Source: Helicobacteraceae bacterium (GTDB lineage Bacteria; Campylobacterota; Campylobacteria; Campylobacterales; Sulfurimonadaceae). From it: a stretch of 9,398 nt of DNA. The notes under the pieces are model-generated. The model worked only from the letters and a program-made list of their open reading frames with translations. It had not been told where the DNA came from and did not search any database. Positions 1 to 5,865 of the stretch are shown here, one piece after another (position 1 is the first letter of the stretch; each line of letters starts with the position of its first letter). The stretch covers positions 1 through 9,398 of the forward strand of contig JALWLR010000288.1 in NCBI GenBank assembly GCA_027084065.1, read 5' to 3'. The position numbers were made by a program, and so were the translations under genes.

Positions 1-1471
1 TAGAGACAAATATAAAATCTTCGGGCATTTTCCCTTTAAACTGCGGCATTGCCTCTCCGATTGTTGCATGAATATACGTTGGGTCAGCAATGACGAACTC
101 TTTTCCTTTTACCTTGATTTTATCTCCGTTTAGCGGGACATATAGTGCCGTCGCCATATGATTTGGATACTTCACACCCAAAACGGGAACGGAGAAAAGC
201 TCTTTGGTCAAAAAAGCATACAAAACGGCTCTGTCCTCACAATCCGATGCTTTGTAGTAAAGCGTCTCCTCTGCAAACATAACCTTTTCGCGCCCAAACT
301 GTTTTTGATCCGTCTCGTATGCAAATGCGGTCTGCACAAAATGCAGTACAATGTTCATAGCCTCCGCAGCTCGCTTGTCATTAATGTACTTTCGAAGTGA
401 AGCGGCAATGCTTGCGTATGTTACAGGATCGACTGCGGCATTGAAAAAAGCTGCATAATCTGCCTGAGGATAGGTAGCGAAAAAATCTATAAGATTTTGA
501 TTGTATTTATATGATACTTCATACTTTTTTCCCTCATGAGTGAAACGAAGATGCTTTGTTTTATATACCGGTGCAAATGCAGGCAACTTCGCCAAAGAGA
601 GATCGAACGCTTTTGTAGCTCCGGGATAATTTTGCTTGTAGGAATACACCGAAGTCGGAGCACTTTGATTTCTCAAAGAGAGTACATAAAAACGCTTCGA
701 TCCAAACTTGAAGTTGGGTGTAGAGTAGATGATACGTTTGGAGTAAAACATCGTCACGACGCGACCGTTTGCAAGACCCACTTTAACAGCATAACCGAGT
801 TTGTTGAAGACAAACCAGCTAAAAAGATTAGCTTCATCATCATACTTGTAGAGCTTTTTACCGATGGCATCTACAAGCAGGTAGACACCCCAGTCATTGA
901 GCTGCATCGATTTTTTGATCTCTTTTATTTGCTTTATCAAAGAGTTATAATCTGCTGTTGCAACTGTGTCGAAGTAGTTGGTGATTCCCTTTTGATTCGT
1001 CGGATAGAACTTCGCTTTTTGAATCTGCTTAGCAACATATATATGCAATGCCGTACCAAAAAAGTTTATATTTAGAGCCGTAGCGTTTTTCATCACTTGC
1101 TGCGGATGCTTCGCCGCTACCTCTTTAGGGAGTTTCGGCTGTGGAGGCGTAACTTTTTTCGGCACTTTTATGAGAACTTTCGGCCCCACTTTGGGTACAG
1201 GCTTTGGCTCTGCTTTTGGAATTGTAACGGGTTTTGGTTTTTCATACAATGCGGGACTTACAAACTTTTTATACGCCTCCCACTGCGTTTTCAAATACTT
1301 CTCAAAGGCTTTGTCTCTTTCATCTTTGAACTTGCTGTAAGCTTGAAGCTGATTTTTCCTAAACTCATTGAATGTTTCTGCATGTAGCATCACACTACAT
1401 GCAAAAAGCACTACGCTAAAACGGCCAAATAGCCTCCAAAATCTTCGTTCCCCATGCCTGTTTTGTCGCAC
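1..1471 (-). CDS. Periplasmic transglutaminase-like protein (C-terminus off the left edge)
   Basis: I translated the minus strand and found one open frame from 1471 to the window edge (490 codons, 3' end missing). The N-terminus looks like a signal peptide: an Arg-rich n-region, the hydrophobic stretch FSVVLFACSVMLHA (18-31) and likely cleavage after Ala31. A charged helical stretch (about 35-70) and a Lys/Pro-rich linker (about 78-120) follow. Near the visible end the residues fit a transglutaminase/papain-like triad: Cys411 in SDCEDRAV, His438 in YPNHMA and Asp463 in IADPTY. Such domains cleave or crosslink peptides, so an envelope role is inferred; the substrate is unknown. I chose GTG 1471 because it gives a full signal peptide and has a GAGGGGG ribosome site 9 nt upstream. 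It lies 56 bp inside flgH; GTG 1411 or ATG 1390 would cut the signal. The overlap suggests coupled expression with flgH, but a flagellar function is not shown. Confidence 0.85.
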   Translation of the reverse strand, partial: MRQNRHGERRFWRLFGRFSVVLFACSVMLHAETFNEFRKNQLQAYSKFKDERDKAFEKYLKTQWEAYKKFVSPALYEKPKPVTIPKAEPKPVPKVGPKVLIKVPKKVTPPQPKLPKEVAAKHPQQVMKNATALNINFFGTALHIYVAKQIQKAKFYPTNQKGITNYFDTVATADYNSLIKQIKEIKKSMQLNDWGVYLLVDAIGKKLYKYDDEANLFSWFVFNKLGYAVKVGLANGRVVTMFYSKRIIYSTPNFKFGSKRFYVLSLRNQSAPTSVYSYKQNYPGATKAFDLSLAKLPAFAPVYKTKHLRFTHEGKKYEVSYKYNQNLIDFFATYPQADYAAFFNAAVDPVTYASIAASLRKYINDKRAAEAMNIVLHFVQTAFAYETDQKQFGREKVMFAEETLYYKASDCEDRAVLYAFLTKELFSVPVLGVKYPNHMATALYVPLNGDKIKVKGKEFVIADPTYIHATIGEAMPQFKGKMPEDFIFVS

Positions 1472-2138
1472 GATCTACATCCCCCTCTGTTTTATAAAGT
1501 ATCTTTGCATCACTCATTTGATTGGAGTTGATTTTATTGTACTGGTCTATGTCGTAAGGGCGGATTACCCCGCTTACTTGAATGATCTGTTTTTGATCAT
1601 CTACCAAAATCTCTCTTCTGCCGGATATAAATATATTGCCGTTACTTAAAACTTTGACAACACGTGCACTGACGGTTGTAGTAAACGAAGCATCTTTCGT
1701 TGCACTGCCCTGCCCTTTGAACTGGCTTGACGAATTGGAGTTAAACCCTACTCCGGCAATTCCGTTGAGCCTGCTTACATGTCCATTCATAGCGGCATTG
1801 AGTCCTGTTCCGGTAAACGCACCTCCGCCAAGTGCTACGGTATCGGACTCGCTAAGCTGCTTTTGCCCCGTAGTGGAGCTCTTTGCTTTTTCATTTATGA
1901 CAATTGTAACGATGTCGTTGACCTTCATCGCCTTATGGTCACAAAAAAGAGGATTGTCTCCTTGCCCAAAGATACTTCCAGGGGCATTGAACTCGCTTTT
2001 TTCCTCTTTTGCAGGCATCTGTTCGACATACTTCGGCGGCTCAAAGTCGATTTTTGGGTCTGTCAATTTTGCCGTACAGCCGTCAAACAACACTATAACA
2101 TATAAAAAAGTAAAAATAGATAAAACAGTTTTTCGCAT
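1416..2138 (-). CDS. flgH: Flagellar L-ring lipoprotein FlgH
   Basis: The 240-aa protein is full length for FlgH, which forms the L ring around the flagellar rod in the outer membrane. The N-terminus is a lipoprotein signal: MRKTVLSIFTFLYVIVLFDG followed by Cys21, the expected lipidation site. Typical FlgH segments are present: GSIFGQGDNPLFCDHKAMKVNDIVTIVI (split by positions: about 55-82) with the NDIVTI core, the Ser/Thr/Gly-rich middle, and the C-terminal stretch ISGRREILVDDQKQIIQVSG near 171-190, followed by VIRPYDI. The ATG at 2138 is preceded by an AAGAG ribosome site. The gene is divergent from the YqeY-domain gene and overlaps the transglutaminase-like gene downstream. A sigma-54-type promoter lies 43-58 bp upstream, consistent with control of hook-basal-body genes by RpoN in Campylobacterota. 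No defects seen. Confidence 0.97.
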   Translation of the reverse strand: MRKTVLSIFTFLYVIVLFDGCTAKLTDPKIDFEPPKYVEQMPAKEEKSEFNAPGSIFGQGDNPLFCDHKAMKVNDIVTIVINEKAKSSTTGQKQLSESDTVALGGGAFTGTGLNAAMNGHVSRLNGIAGVGFNSNSSSQFKGQGSATKDASFTTTVSARVVKVLSNGNIFISGRREILVDDQKQIIQVSGVIRPYDIDQYNKINSNQMSDAKILYKTEGDVDRATKQAWGTKILEAIWPF

Positions 2139-2168
2139 AGATGACTCTTCTCTTTAGGGATTGTTCGC

Positions 2169-2174
2169 TATAAT
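2169..2174 (+). promoter_or_regulatory. -10 box for the YqeY-domain gene
   Basis: A perfect TATAAT lies 32 bp before the GTG start at 2207, placing the transcript start near 2181. No convincing -35 is visible, which is common for sigma-70 promoters in Campylobacterota. It lies just downstream (flgH direction) of the sigma-54 -12 element, so the two polymerases would compete for the same DNA. Confidence 0.5.
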
Positions 2175-2180
2175 GCCACT

Positions 2181-2196
2181 AGCAAAAAAAGTACCA
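2181..2196 (-). promoter_or_regulatory. Sigma-54 (RpoN) promoter for flgH
   Basis: On the minus strand the sequence reads TGGTAC, five T, TTGCT. This matches the -24/-12 consensus (TGGCAC-N5-TTGCW), with GG at 2195-2194 and GC at 2183-2182. Transcription would begin near 2170, giving a leader of about 32 nt before the flgH ATG. It overlaps the expected transcription start and leader of the divergent YqeY-domain gene. Confidence 0.7.
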
Positions 2197-2206
2197 AGGA
2201 TTGCAT

Positions 2207-2653
2207 GTGAGCATAAAAGAACAAATTTTACAAGACCTAAAAACCGCTATGAAAGAAAAAGATGTCCAAAAACGAGACGCATTGCGACTACTTAGCAGTG
2301 CTTTCAAACAAATAGAAGTCGACGAACGCAAAGAACTCAGCGATGAAGATGTTATTAAAATCATTCAAAAGCAGCTCAAACAACGAAACGACTCTATCGA
2401 ACAGTATCAAAAAGCGGGACGTGACGACCTTGCGCAAAAAGAGCAACTTGAAATAGACTACTACCGTGTCTATCTGCCCGCTCAACTCAGTGATGAAGAG
2501 CTCGAAGCGGCCGTTTTGGCAATCATAGAAAAAACAGGTGCTTCCTCTATGAAAGATATGGGAAAAGTAATGGGAGCGGCAACAAAAGAGCTCGCAGGCA
2601 AAGCGGAAGGGAAAAGAGTAAGCGCGTGTGTTAAAAAGCTTCTTGCTTCTTAG
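2207..2653 (+). CDS. GatB/YqeY domain-containing protein
   Basis: This 148-aa protein has the whole YqeY family pattern: an N-terminal helical part with ALRLLSSAFKQIEVDER (25-41), a middle GRDDLAQKE (71-79), then YLPAQLSDEE (89-98) and SMKDMGKVMG (114-123). The C-terminal half resembles the tail domain of GatB, the amidotransferase that makes Gln-tRNA and Asn-tRNA, so a tRNA-related role is usually suggested; the free-standing protein has no firm function. I moved the start from the upstream TTG at 2201 to GTG 2207: this gives MSIKEQILQDLK, the usual N-terminus, with GGA 6 nt upstream. It is divergent from flgH and its last 23 bp overlap the 3' end of the diguanylate cyclase gene on the other strand. 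Confidence 0.94.
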   Translation: MSIKEQILQDLKTAMKEKDVQKRDALRLLSSAFKQIEVDERKELSDEDVIKIIQKQLKQRNDSIEQYQKAGRDDLAQKEQLEIDYYRVYLPAQLSDEELEAAVLAIIEKTGASSMKDMGKVMGAATKELAGKAEGKRVSACVKKLLAS

Positions 2654-4112
2654 ACGCAGCGACTACAACCTTGTTTCTTCCATCCTCTTTGGCTTTATAA
2701 AGCGCTTCATCGGCTCGCATGAACCATGAAGAGAGCGTATCTTCTTCTTGCAATTGTGCCACGCCGCATGAGAGTGTCACTTTACCGATGTTTGGAAATG
2801 TTCTGGCAGCGAGCTGCTGGGTAATTTTCTTTGCGACGGCATAAGCTTTTTGCTTATCTGTCATAGGCAGTAAAACAGCAAATTCCTCTCCTCCCCATCG
2901 TGCAACTATGTCCGATTCTCGCGTGTTTTCTTGCAATATATTGGCAATTTGCTTCAATACGGCATCACCCGCAAGATGTCCATGAATGTCATTAACACGC
3001 TTGAAGTGATCTATATCACAAATAAGCAAAGAAACATCCATTTGATTGCGCTTGAATTGGTGCATAAACAGTTCTGCATACTCTGTAAACTTGTAACGAT
3101 TATACAAACCCGTAAGCTGATCGCGTACAGCCATCTCCTCTATTTCCATCTGATGCTTTTTATATTTTGTTACATTACTGGAAGTTATGACAACCGCTTT
3201 TTTCCCTTTATAACGAGCAAGCTGCATAACTGCATGTATATAATAAGGGTTTCCATTTTTGTCTCTTAATTCAAATACGTCATCGAAACTCTCCTCTTTT
3301 TGGAGTGTAGTTTTAATTTGCTCTATTCGTTTTTTATCAATTGTCGGATGCACAACATACAATGGTGTTCCCATCAGTTCCTCATAGGAATAGCCATTTA
3401 TCTCAAGTGCAGCCTTGTTCGCGTACAGATACTCTGCACTTTCAAAGTCCAAAATGGCCACGGCATCTTTTAAATATTCCAATATATTTTTCAACTCTTT
3501 GCTATGGAGTTGCGATACAAAAAGTTTTCTAGCCGTTTTTTCCATTATGTATGCAGCTATAAAGCCTATGACAACTCCCGATGCCAATGTATAAGCACTC
3601 ATAACAAAATCATCCCAAGAAACGGCATATAAAAAATTCAAATTAAAAAAGAAAAGCAAAAGAATTAAAGATATAAAAAATGAAAACGCAAAAGTGATGC
3701 CATACATCGTAGAAATCACAAAAAATGGCAGAAGAATATCTACTAAAAAAAATGTCCTATCCGCCGTCGTGATGTTATACATTATTAGCGGTGTACTCCC
3801 TGCAAGTAAAGCTGCTAAGAAAAGAATCTCTACCTGATACTGCTCATACCACTCTTTCCTCGCCGCATACAATAAGAAAAAAGGTCCACTCAAACCAATG
3901 ACTGAAATAAAAAGCAGTTTCTCTAAATCTTTTCCAATCAATATATATACAAGAGGGACATAAGTAAAATATAAAAATACAACTACCTTCGCCGTCAAAA
4001 TATTTTGCTCTTTATGCAGTCGCAAGTACTCATTATTGTACTGCTCCTCTAACATTTCATCACCAAAGGCTAAGCCGAAAAGTTCATTGATTTTAATAAT
4101 TATCTTCTGCAA
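2631..4112 (-). CDS. Membrane-bound PAS-GGDEF diguanylate cyclase
   Basis: The 493-aa protein should make cyclic di-GMP from two GTP. About six membrane helices (roughly 42-60, 67-84, 95-112, 121-137, 138-158, 172-191) are followed by a PAS sensor domain (about 206-316, with ILDFESAEYLYANKAAL) and a GGDEF domain (327-490). The catalytic motif is intact as GGEEF (407-411), DQLTGLYNR is at 331-339, and an RESD inhibitory I-site (398-401) sits exactly five residues before GGEEF, so product inhibition is expected. There is no EAL or HD-GYP domain. The start is TTG 4112 with GGA 9 nt upstream; ATG at 4055 (Met20) is an alternative. A TATAAT lies at 4149-4154. The ligand of the membrane/PAS part cannot be read. 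It is convergent with the YqeY-domain gene, and no terminator separates them. Confidence 0.94.
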   Translation of the reverse strand: MQKIIIKINELFGLAFGDEMLEEQYNNEYLRLHKEQNILTAKVVVFLYFTYVPLVYILIGKDLEKLLFISVIGLSGPFFLLYAARKEWYEQYQVEILFLAALLAGSTPLIMYNITTADRTFFLVDILLPFFVISTMYGITFAFSFFISLILLLFFFNLNFLYAVSWDDFVMSAYTLASGVVIGFIAAYIMEKTARKLFVSQLHSKELKNILEYLKDAVAILDFESAEYLYANKAALEINGYSYEELMGTPLYVVHPTIDKKRIEQIKTTLQKEESFDDVFELRDKNGNPYYIHAVMQLARYKGKKAVVITSSNVTKYKKHQMEIEEMAVRDQLTGLYNRYKFTEYAELFMHQFKRNQMDVSLLICDIDHFKRVNDIHGHLAGDAVLKQIANILQENTRESDIVARWGGEEFAVLLPMTDKQKAYAVAKKITQQLAARTFPNIGKVTLSCGVAQLQEEDTLSSWFMRADEALYKAKEDGRNKVVVAASKKQEAF

Positions 4113-4148
4113 TTTAATTTTTCCAAAAAAAATACTCTCTTTTAAAAT

Positions 4149-4154
4149 ATTATA
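4149..4154 (-). promoter_or_regulatory. -10 box for the diguanylate cyclase gene
   Basis: A perfect TATAAT on the minus strand (within AGTATAATATT) lies 37 bp before the TTG start at 4112. No clear -35 is seen. The rest of 4113-4221 is AT-rich and holds no gene that I can support; it marks the boundary between the housekeeping part and the accessory region. Confidence 0.5.
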
Positions 4155-4221
4155 CTAAAGAGAAGAAAATATTTTTTTGATGAGAATCATAAAAACAAAC
4201 AAAATTGACTCGGTTTTACAC

Positions 4222-4598
4222 TTATGGTTCTCTTACTATCTTCATAAGTGCATCAAAACTATCGACAATGTCGTATTTCACGCGGTTTGAAGTGATTTTC
4301 TCAAAAAAGCGTCTTGCACACTCTATCTTCATCAAATGCTATCGCCCAGTCGGGGTTATACTCTCCAACGGGTGTGGGGATAAAAAAGCTTGATGGAAGT
4401 TTGGCATACACCACCACTTCGTTGGCGCTATCAAGCTCCTTTGCAAACTCTGTTTCTGTCTTTGAGTCACTTGCCAAAAACTCATACACATGTTTCTTTA
4501 CCTCTTCAAGCCTTGAAGCTTCATAACTTTTTAAAGCACTCGACAACCGCTTCTACCGCGTCTGCTTGATATTTTTGATGCTTAAAGCGTATCTTCAT
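4222..4598 (-). pseudogene. Decayed type III restriction endonuclease (res) gene: N-terminus joined to C-terminus
   Basis: This is a wreck of a Res subunit gene. From ATG 4598 (AAAGGG upstream) the frame reads MKIRFKHQKYQADAVEAVVE, then CFKKL and a stop at 4521. This is the typical start of Res helicase-nucleases, which normally run to about 850-1000 residues. Directly after it, in another frame, comes the Res C-terminus (SYEASRLEEVKKHVYEFL onward), nearly identical to the gene at 8298-9398. So more than 2 kb (ATPase and helicase domains) is missing, and the junction is out of frame. A second lesion, 83 bp lost between two CTTCATC repeats, removes the ExK half of the PD-ExK nuclease motif and shifts the frame after FDE; translation then stops at 4301. 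After that deletion the old frame still ends in DALMKIVREP and TAA at 4222, a different tail from the right copy. No activity is expected. Confidence 0.86.
4235..4530 (-). repeat. Left direct repeat (res 3' end, 83 bp shorter)
   Basis: This stretch matches 8305-8683 in the same orientation. Apart from the 83-bp gap I count four base differences over 296 aligned positions. Similarity stops sharply at 4530/4531, where the res N-terminal fragment begins, and close to the stop codon at the other end. Confidence 0.95.
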
Positions 4599-4614
4599 AG
4601 TTTTCTACCCTTTA

Positions 4615-4646
4615 AATGTTAAACAAACTACTCTTTTTTTAACATT
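4615..4646. repeat. Inverted repeat with TTAACAT core (dyad 1)
   Basis: Arms AATGTTAAA (4615-4623) and TTTAACATT (4638-4646) are perfect 9-bp complements around a 14-bp spacer. It lies just upstream of the ribosome site of the decayed res gene, so it is probably an old operator. The 160 bp from 4599 to 4758 hold no gene, only this and the next two dyads. Confidence 0.6.
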
Positions 4647-4654
4647 CCCTTGTA

Positions 4655-4687
4655 ATATGTTAAAATTTTTCGATTTTTTTAACATAT
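4655..4687. repeat. Inverted repeat with TTAACAT core (dyad 2)
   Basis: Arms ATATGTTAAAA (4655-4665) and TTTTAACATAT (4677-4687) are perfect 11-bp complements around an 11-bp spacer. It shares the ATGTTAA half-site with dyad 1, and the two centres are about 40 bp apart, close to four helical turns, as expected for a tandem operator bound on one DNA face. Confidence 0.65.
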
Positions 4688-4706
4688 CTATTTTTGCGTA
4701 TTGTTA

Positions 4707-4734
4707 GCGATACACAAAATACTTTTTGTATCGC
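4707..4734. repeat. Inverted repeat GCGATACA/TGTATCGC
   Basis: Perfect 8-bp arms (4707-4714 and 4727-4734), with three more pairs inside after one mismatch and a 4-nt loop. A further CGATACA lies at 4748-4754 and a related TGCGTAT at 4695-4701, so the half-site occurs about four times in 60 bp. No T-run follows either arm, so an operator is likelier than a terminator. Confidence 0.55.
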
Positions 4735-4758
4735 AGAACAAGGAATACGATACAGAAA

Positions 4759-4953
4759 TCAAAATTTACCCCGTCTATCGGCAATCTCCAAAAGCTTCTC
4801 AAACGAGTAAATATCCGGTTGTCTCCCTTTACCTTCTCTGACAATATGCAATATATTATTATCTCGTAGTTGTCGCAACAAGCTCAAAACTGTATGCTTA
4901 TGAATATTTGTGCGCTTGATAAAATCACTGGTACTAAATATCATACTTAACAT
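4759..4953 (-). CDS. Small winged-helix protein, resembling the C-terminal domain of Fic proteins
   Basis: The 64-aa frame starts MLSMIFSTSDFIKRTNIHKH and ends IYSFEKLLEIADRRGKF. The pattern (SDFIKRTNIHKHTVLSLLRQL, a helix-turn-helix, then a wing with GKGRQPDIY) is what is seen at the end of Fic/DOC-family AMP-transferases, after the catalytic HPFxxGNGR domain. That catalytic domain is absent: upstream of Met1 the frame reads Phe/Tyr-rich sequence typical of non-coding AT-rich DNA. It is therefore either a remnant of a Fic gene or a stand-alone DNA-binding protein. No ribosome site precedes ATG 4953, but TATAAT lies at 4960-4965, so a transcript could begin at the start codon (leaderless). 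ATG 4944 is an alternative start. Family assignment is from memory of the motif, not a search. Confidence 0.5.
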   Translation of the reverse strand: MLSMIFSTSDFIKRTNIHKHTVLSLLRQLRDNNILHIVREGKGRQPDIYSFEKLLEIADRRGKF

Positions 4954-4959
4954 GTAAAA

Positions 4960-4965
4960 ATTATA
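4960..4965 (-). promoter_or_regulatory. -10 box directly before the winged-helix ORF
   Basis: TATAAT on the minus strand ends 6 bp before ATG 4953. A normal 6-7 nt spacing would put the transcript start on or next to that ATG. No good -35 is visible. Intergenic AT-rich DNA yields such boxes by chance, so this is only suggestive. Confidence 0.3.
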
Positions 4966-5029
4966 GAGTGTTTCAAAAGAGTAAAAAATGGTGTAGAAAG
5001 AAAGATTTGAAAAAAATTTACCCTAAAAA

Positions 5030-5065
5030 TTGTATTTTTTTAAAAGAAAGTGTATAATTATACAC
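5030..5065 (+). promoter_or_regulatory. Promoter and palindromic operator of the toxin-antitoxin operon
   Basis: TTGTAT (5030-5035) and TATAAT (5053-5058) are separated by 17 bp, a good sigma-70 promoter. The -10 lies inside the perfect 16-bp palindrome GTGTATAATTATACAC (5050-5065). A ribbon-helix-helix antitoxin or its toxin complex bound there would block polymerase, the usual autoregulation of such operons. The ATG of the antitoxin is 20 bp downstream of the palindrome. Confidence 0.8.
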
Positions 5066-5085
5066 ACTTTTAAGAAAGGTTGACT

Positions 5086-5301
5086 ATGAATACTGTTCGA
5101 TTAAATATCACTTTGCCAGAATCTCTTAATGATGAAATGAATCATTACGCAAAAGAGTTAAAAGAGAAAAAAAGTCACATTATCGCTTCGGCTCTTGATA
5201 TGTATTTCGACTATATCGATTTAAAGGAAGCTGAAAAAAGATTAGAAAGCAAAGAATCGACTTTAACGCTTGATGAGATGAAAAAAGAGTTAGGATTATA
5301 A
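5086..5301 (+). CDS. Ribbon-helix-helix antitoxin (RelB/CopG-like)
   Basis: This 71-aa protein has a short beta strand (TVRLNITLP, 3-11), then two helices (about 12-27 and 29-42, with KKSHIIASALDMYFDYI), which is the ribbon-helix-helix DNA-binding fold. The charged tail (44-71) would wrap around and neutralise the toxin. The start is ATG 5086, with AAGG 6 nt upstream; the in-frame TTG at 5080 overlaps that ribosome site and is unlikely. The toxin gene starts 1 nt after its stop, so the two are translated together. The palindrome on the -10 box points to autorepression. It likely stabilises this accessory block. Confidence 0.86.
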   Translation: MNTVRLNITLPESLNDEMNHYAKELKEKKSHIIASALDMYFDYIDLKEAEKRLESKESTLTLDEMKKELGL

Positions 5302-5302
5302 T

Positions 5303-5587
5303 TTGTTCTCTTTAGAATTTTCTAATTCTACAAAAAAAGATTTAAAACGCATCGATAAACATTATCAAATGTTTATACTTGATTCTTTAGAGGAGTTTGT
5401 AAAAAATTTTTCCTCCGACTATGAAGCCTCTTTAATTGCAACCGGTAAAATAAAAAAACTTCAAGGTCAAAAAGAGATTTTGTACCGTTTGAAACTTCGA
5501 TCATATAGAGTGATTTATAAAAAACTTGATGATAAACTTGTTATTTTAGTTGTGCGCATAACTACCCGTGAAGGTGCTTATAAGTAA
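5303..5587 (+). CDS. RelE/ParE-superfamily toxin
   Basis: The 94-aa protein fits the RelE/ParE fold: SLEFSNSTKKDLKRIDKH (3-20) with two helices, GKIKKLQGQKEILYRLKLRS (48-67), then RVIYKKLDDKLVILVVRITT (69-88) and a C-terminal REGAYK. RelE-type members cut mRNA on the ribosome, while ParE members poison gyrase. The sequence, with YRLKLRSYRVIY and the final Arg/Tyr/Lys residues, looks more RelE-like, but I cannot decide safely. The start is TTG 5303, with AGGA 7 nt upstream inside the end of the antitoxin gene; no ATG is available in frame before Met23. A weak start codon would keep toxin below antitoxin. The gene looks intact. Confidence 0.85.
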   Translation: MFSLEFSNSTKKDLKRIDKHYQMFILDSLEEFVKNFSSDYEASLIATGKIKKLQGQKEILYRLKLRSYRVIYKKLDDKLVILVVRITTREGAYK

Positions 5588-5865
5588 CGCCAATTCCAAA
5601 AACAAGTGCAATTCAGTAAAGTTTAATAATGAAGAAAGCTAGATAAATCCCTATTTTACGAGGTTTCAAGTGTATTTGGAAATTAAAAAATGATTAAAAG
5701 GTAAATAATGGTAGAGGCTTCTGGTGATACTGATTGCGGTGCAGTTTGGTTATTTACATAAAAAATCTCTCGCCTTTTTGGCGAGGATTAAAAGAGTGTT
5801 TTTTTTTAGTTTACTACCTATCAAAAAGGTTTGATATTTTCAATTTGTTGTTCAATCAGTATTTT
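5588..5865. other. Gene-poor AT-rich spacer
   Basis: This 278-bp stretch separates the toxin gene from the convergent membrane-anchored protein gene. It holds the hairpin listed at 5760-5785 and a run of nine T at 5799-5807. One 17-codon frame (5708-5761, AAAGG upstream) is present but has no recognisable feature. Nothing else is supported. Confidence 0.5.
5760..5785 (-). terminator. Rho-independent terminator, minus strand
   Basis: On the minus strand CTCGCC (5785-5780), AAAAA, GGCGAG (5774-5769) form a 6-bp GC-rich stem, followed after AGA by six T (5765-5760). It would end transcripts from the gene at 5866-6264. On the plus strand the T-run comes 13 nt after the stem, so it is a weaker stop for the toxin operon. 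Confidence 0.7.

Noticed and set aside
536..1387. Plus-strand open frames of 96-179 codons (536-1075, 1097-1387), with others at 158-400 and 1636-2157
   Set aside because: They are antisense to the transglutaminase-like gene and flgH, have no family features, and are rich in Cys, Arg and Leu as expected for shadows.
2201..2203. TTG at 2201 as the start of the YqeY-domain gene
   Set aside because: It would leave the ribosome site GGA touching the start; GTG 2207 gives correct spacing and the family's usual N-terminus.
4707..4734. The GCGATACA hairpin as a transcription terminator
   Set aside because: There is no adjacent T-run on either strand, and extra half-sites nearby suggest protein binding instead.
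4615..4754. A CRISPR array in the repeat-rich stretch
   Set aside because: Repeats are short, alternate in orientation and lack regular unique spacers; no cas gene is in the window.
5708..5761. A 17-codon plus-strand frame with AAAGG upstream
   Set aside because: It is too short, has no helix or motif, and ends at the terminator hairpin; chance is the simpler reading.
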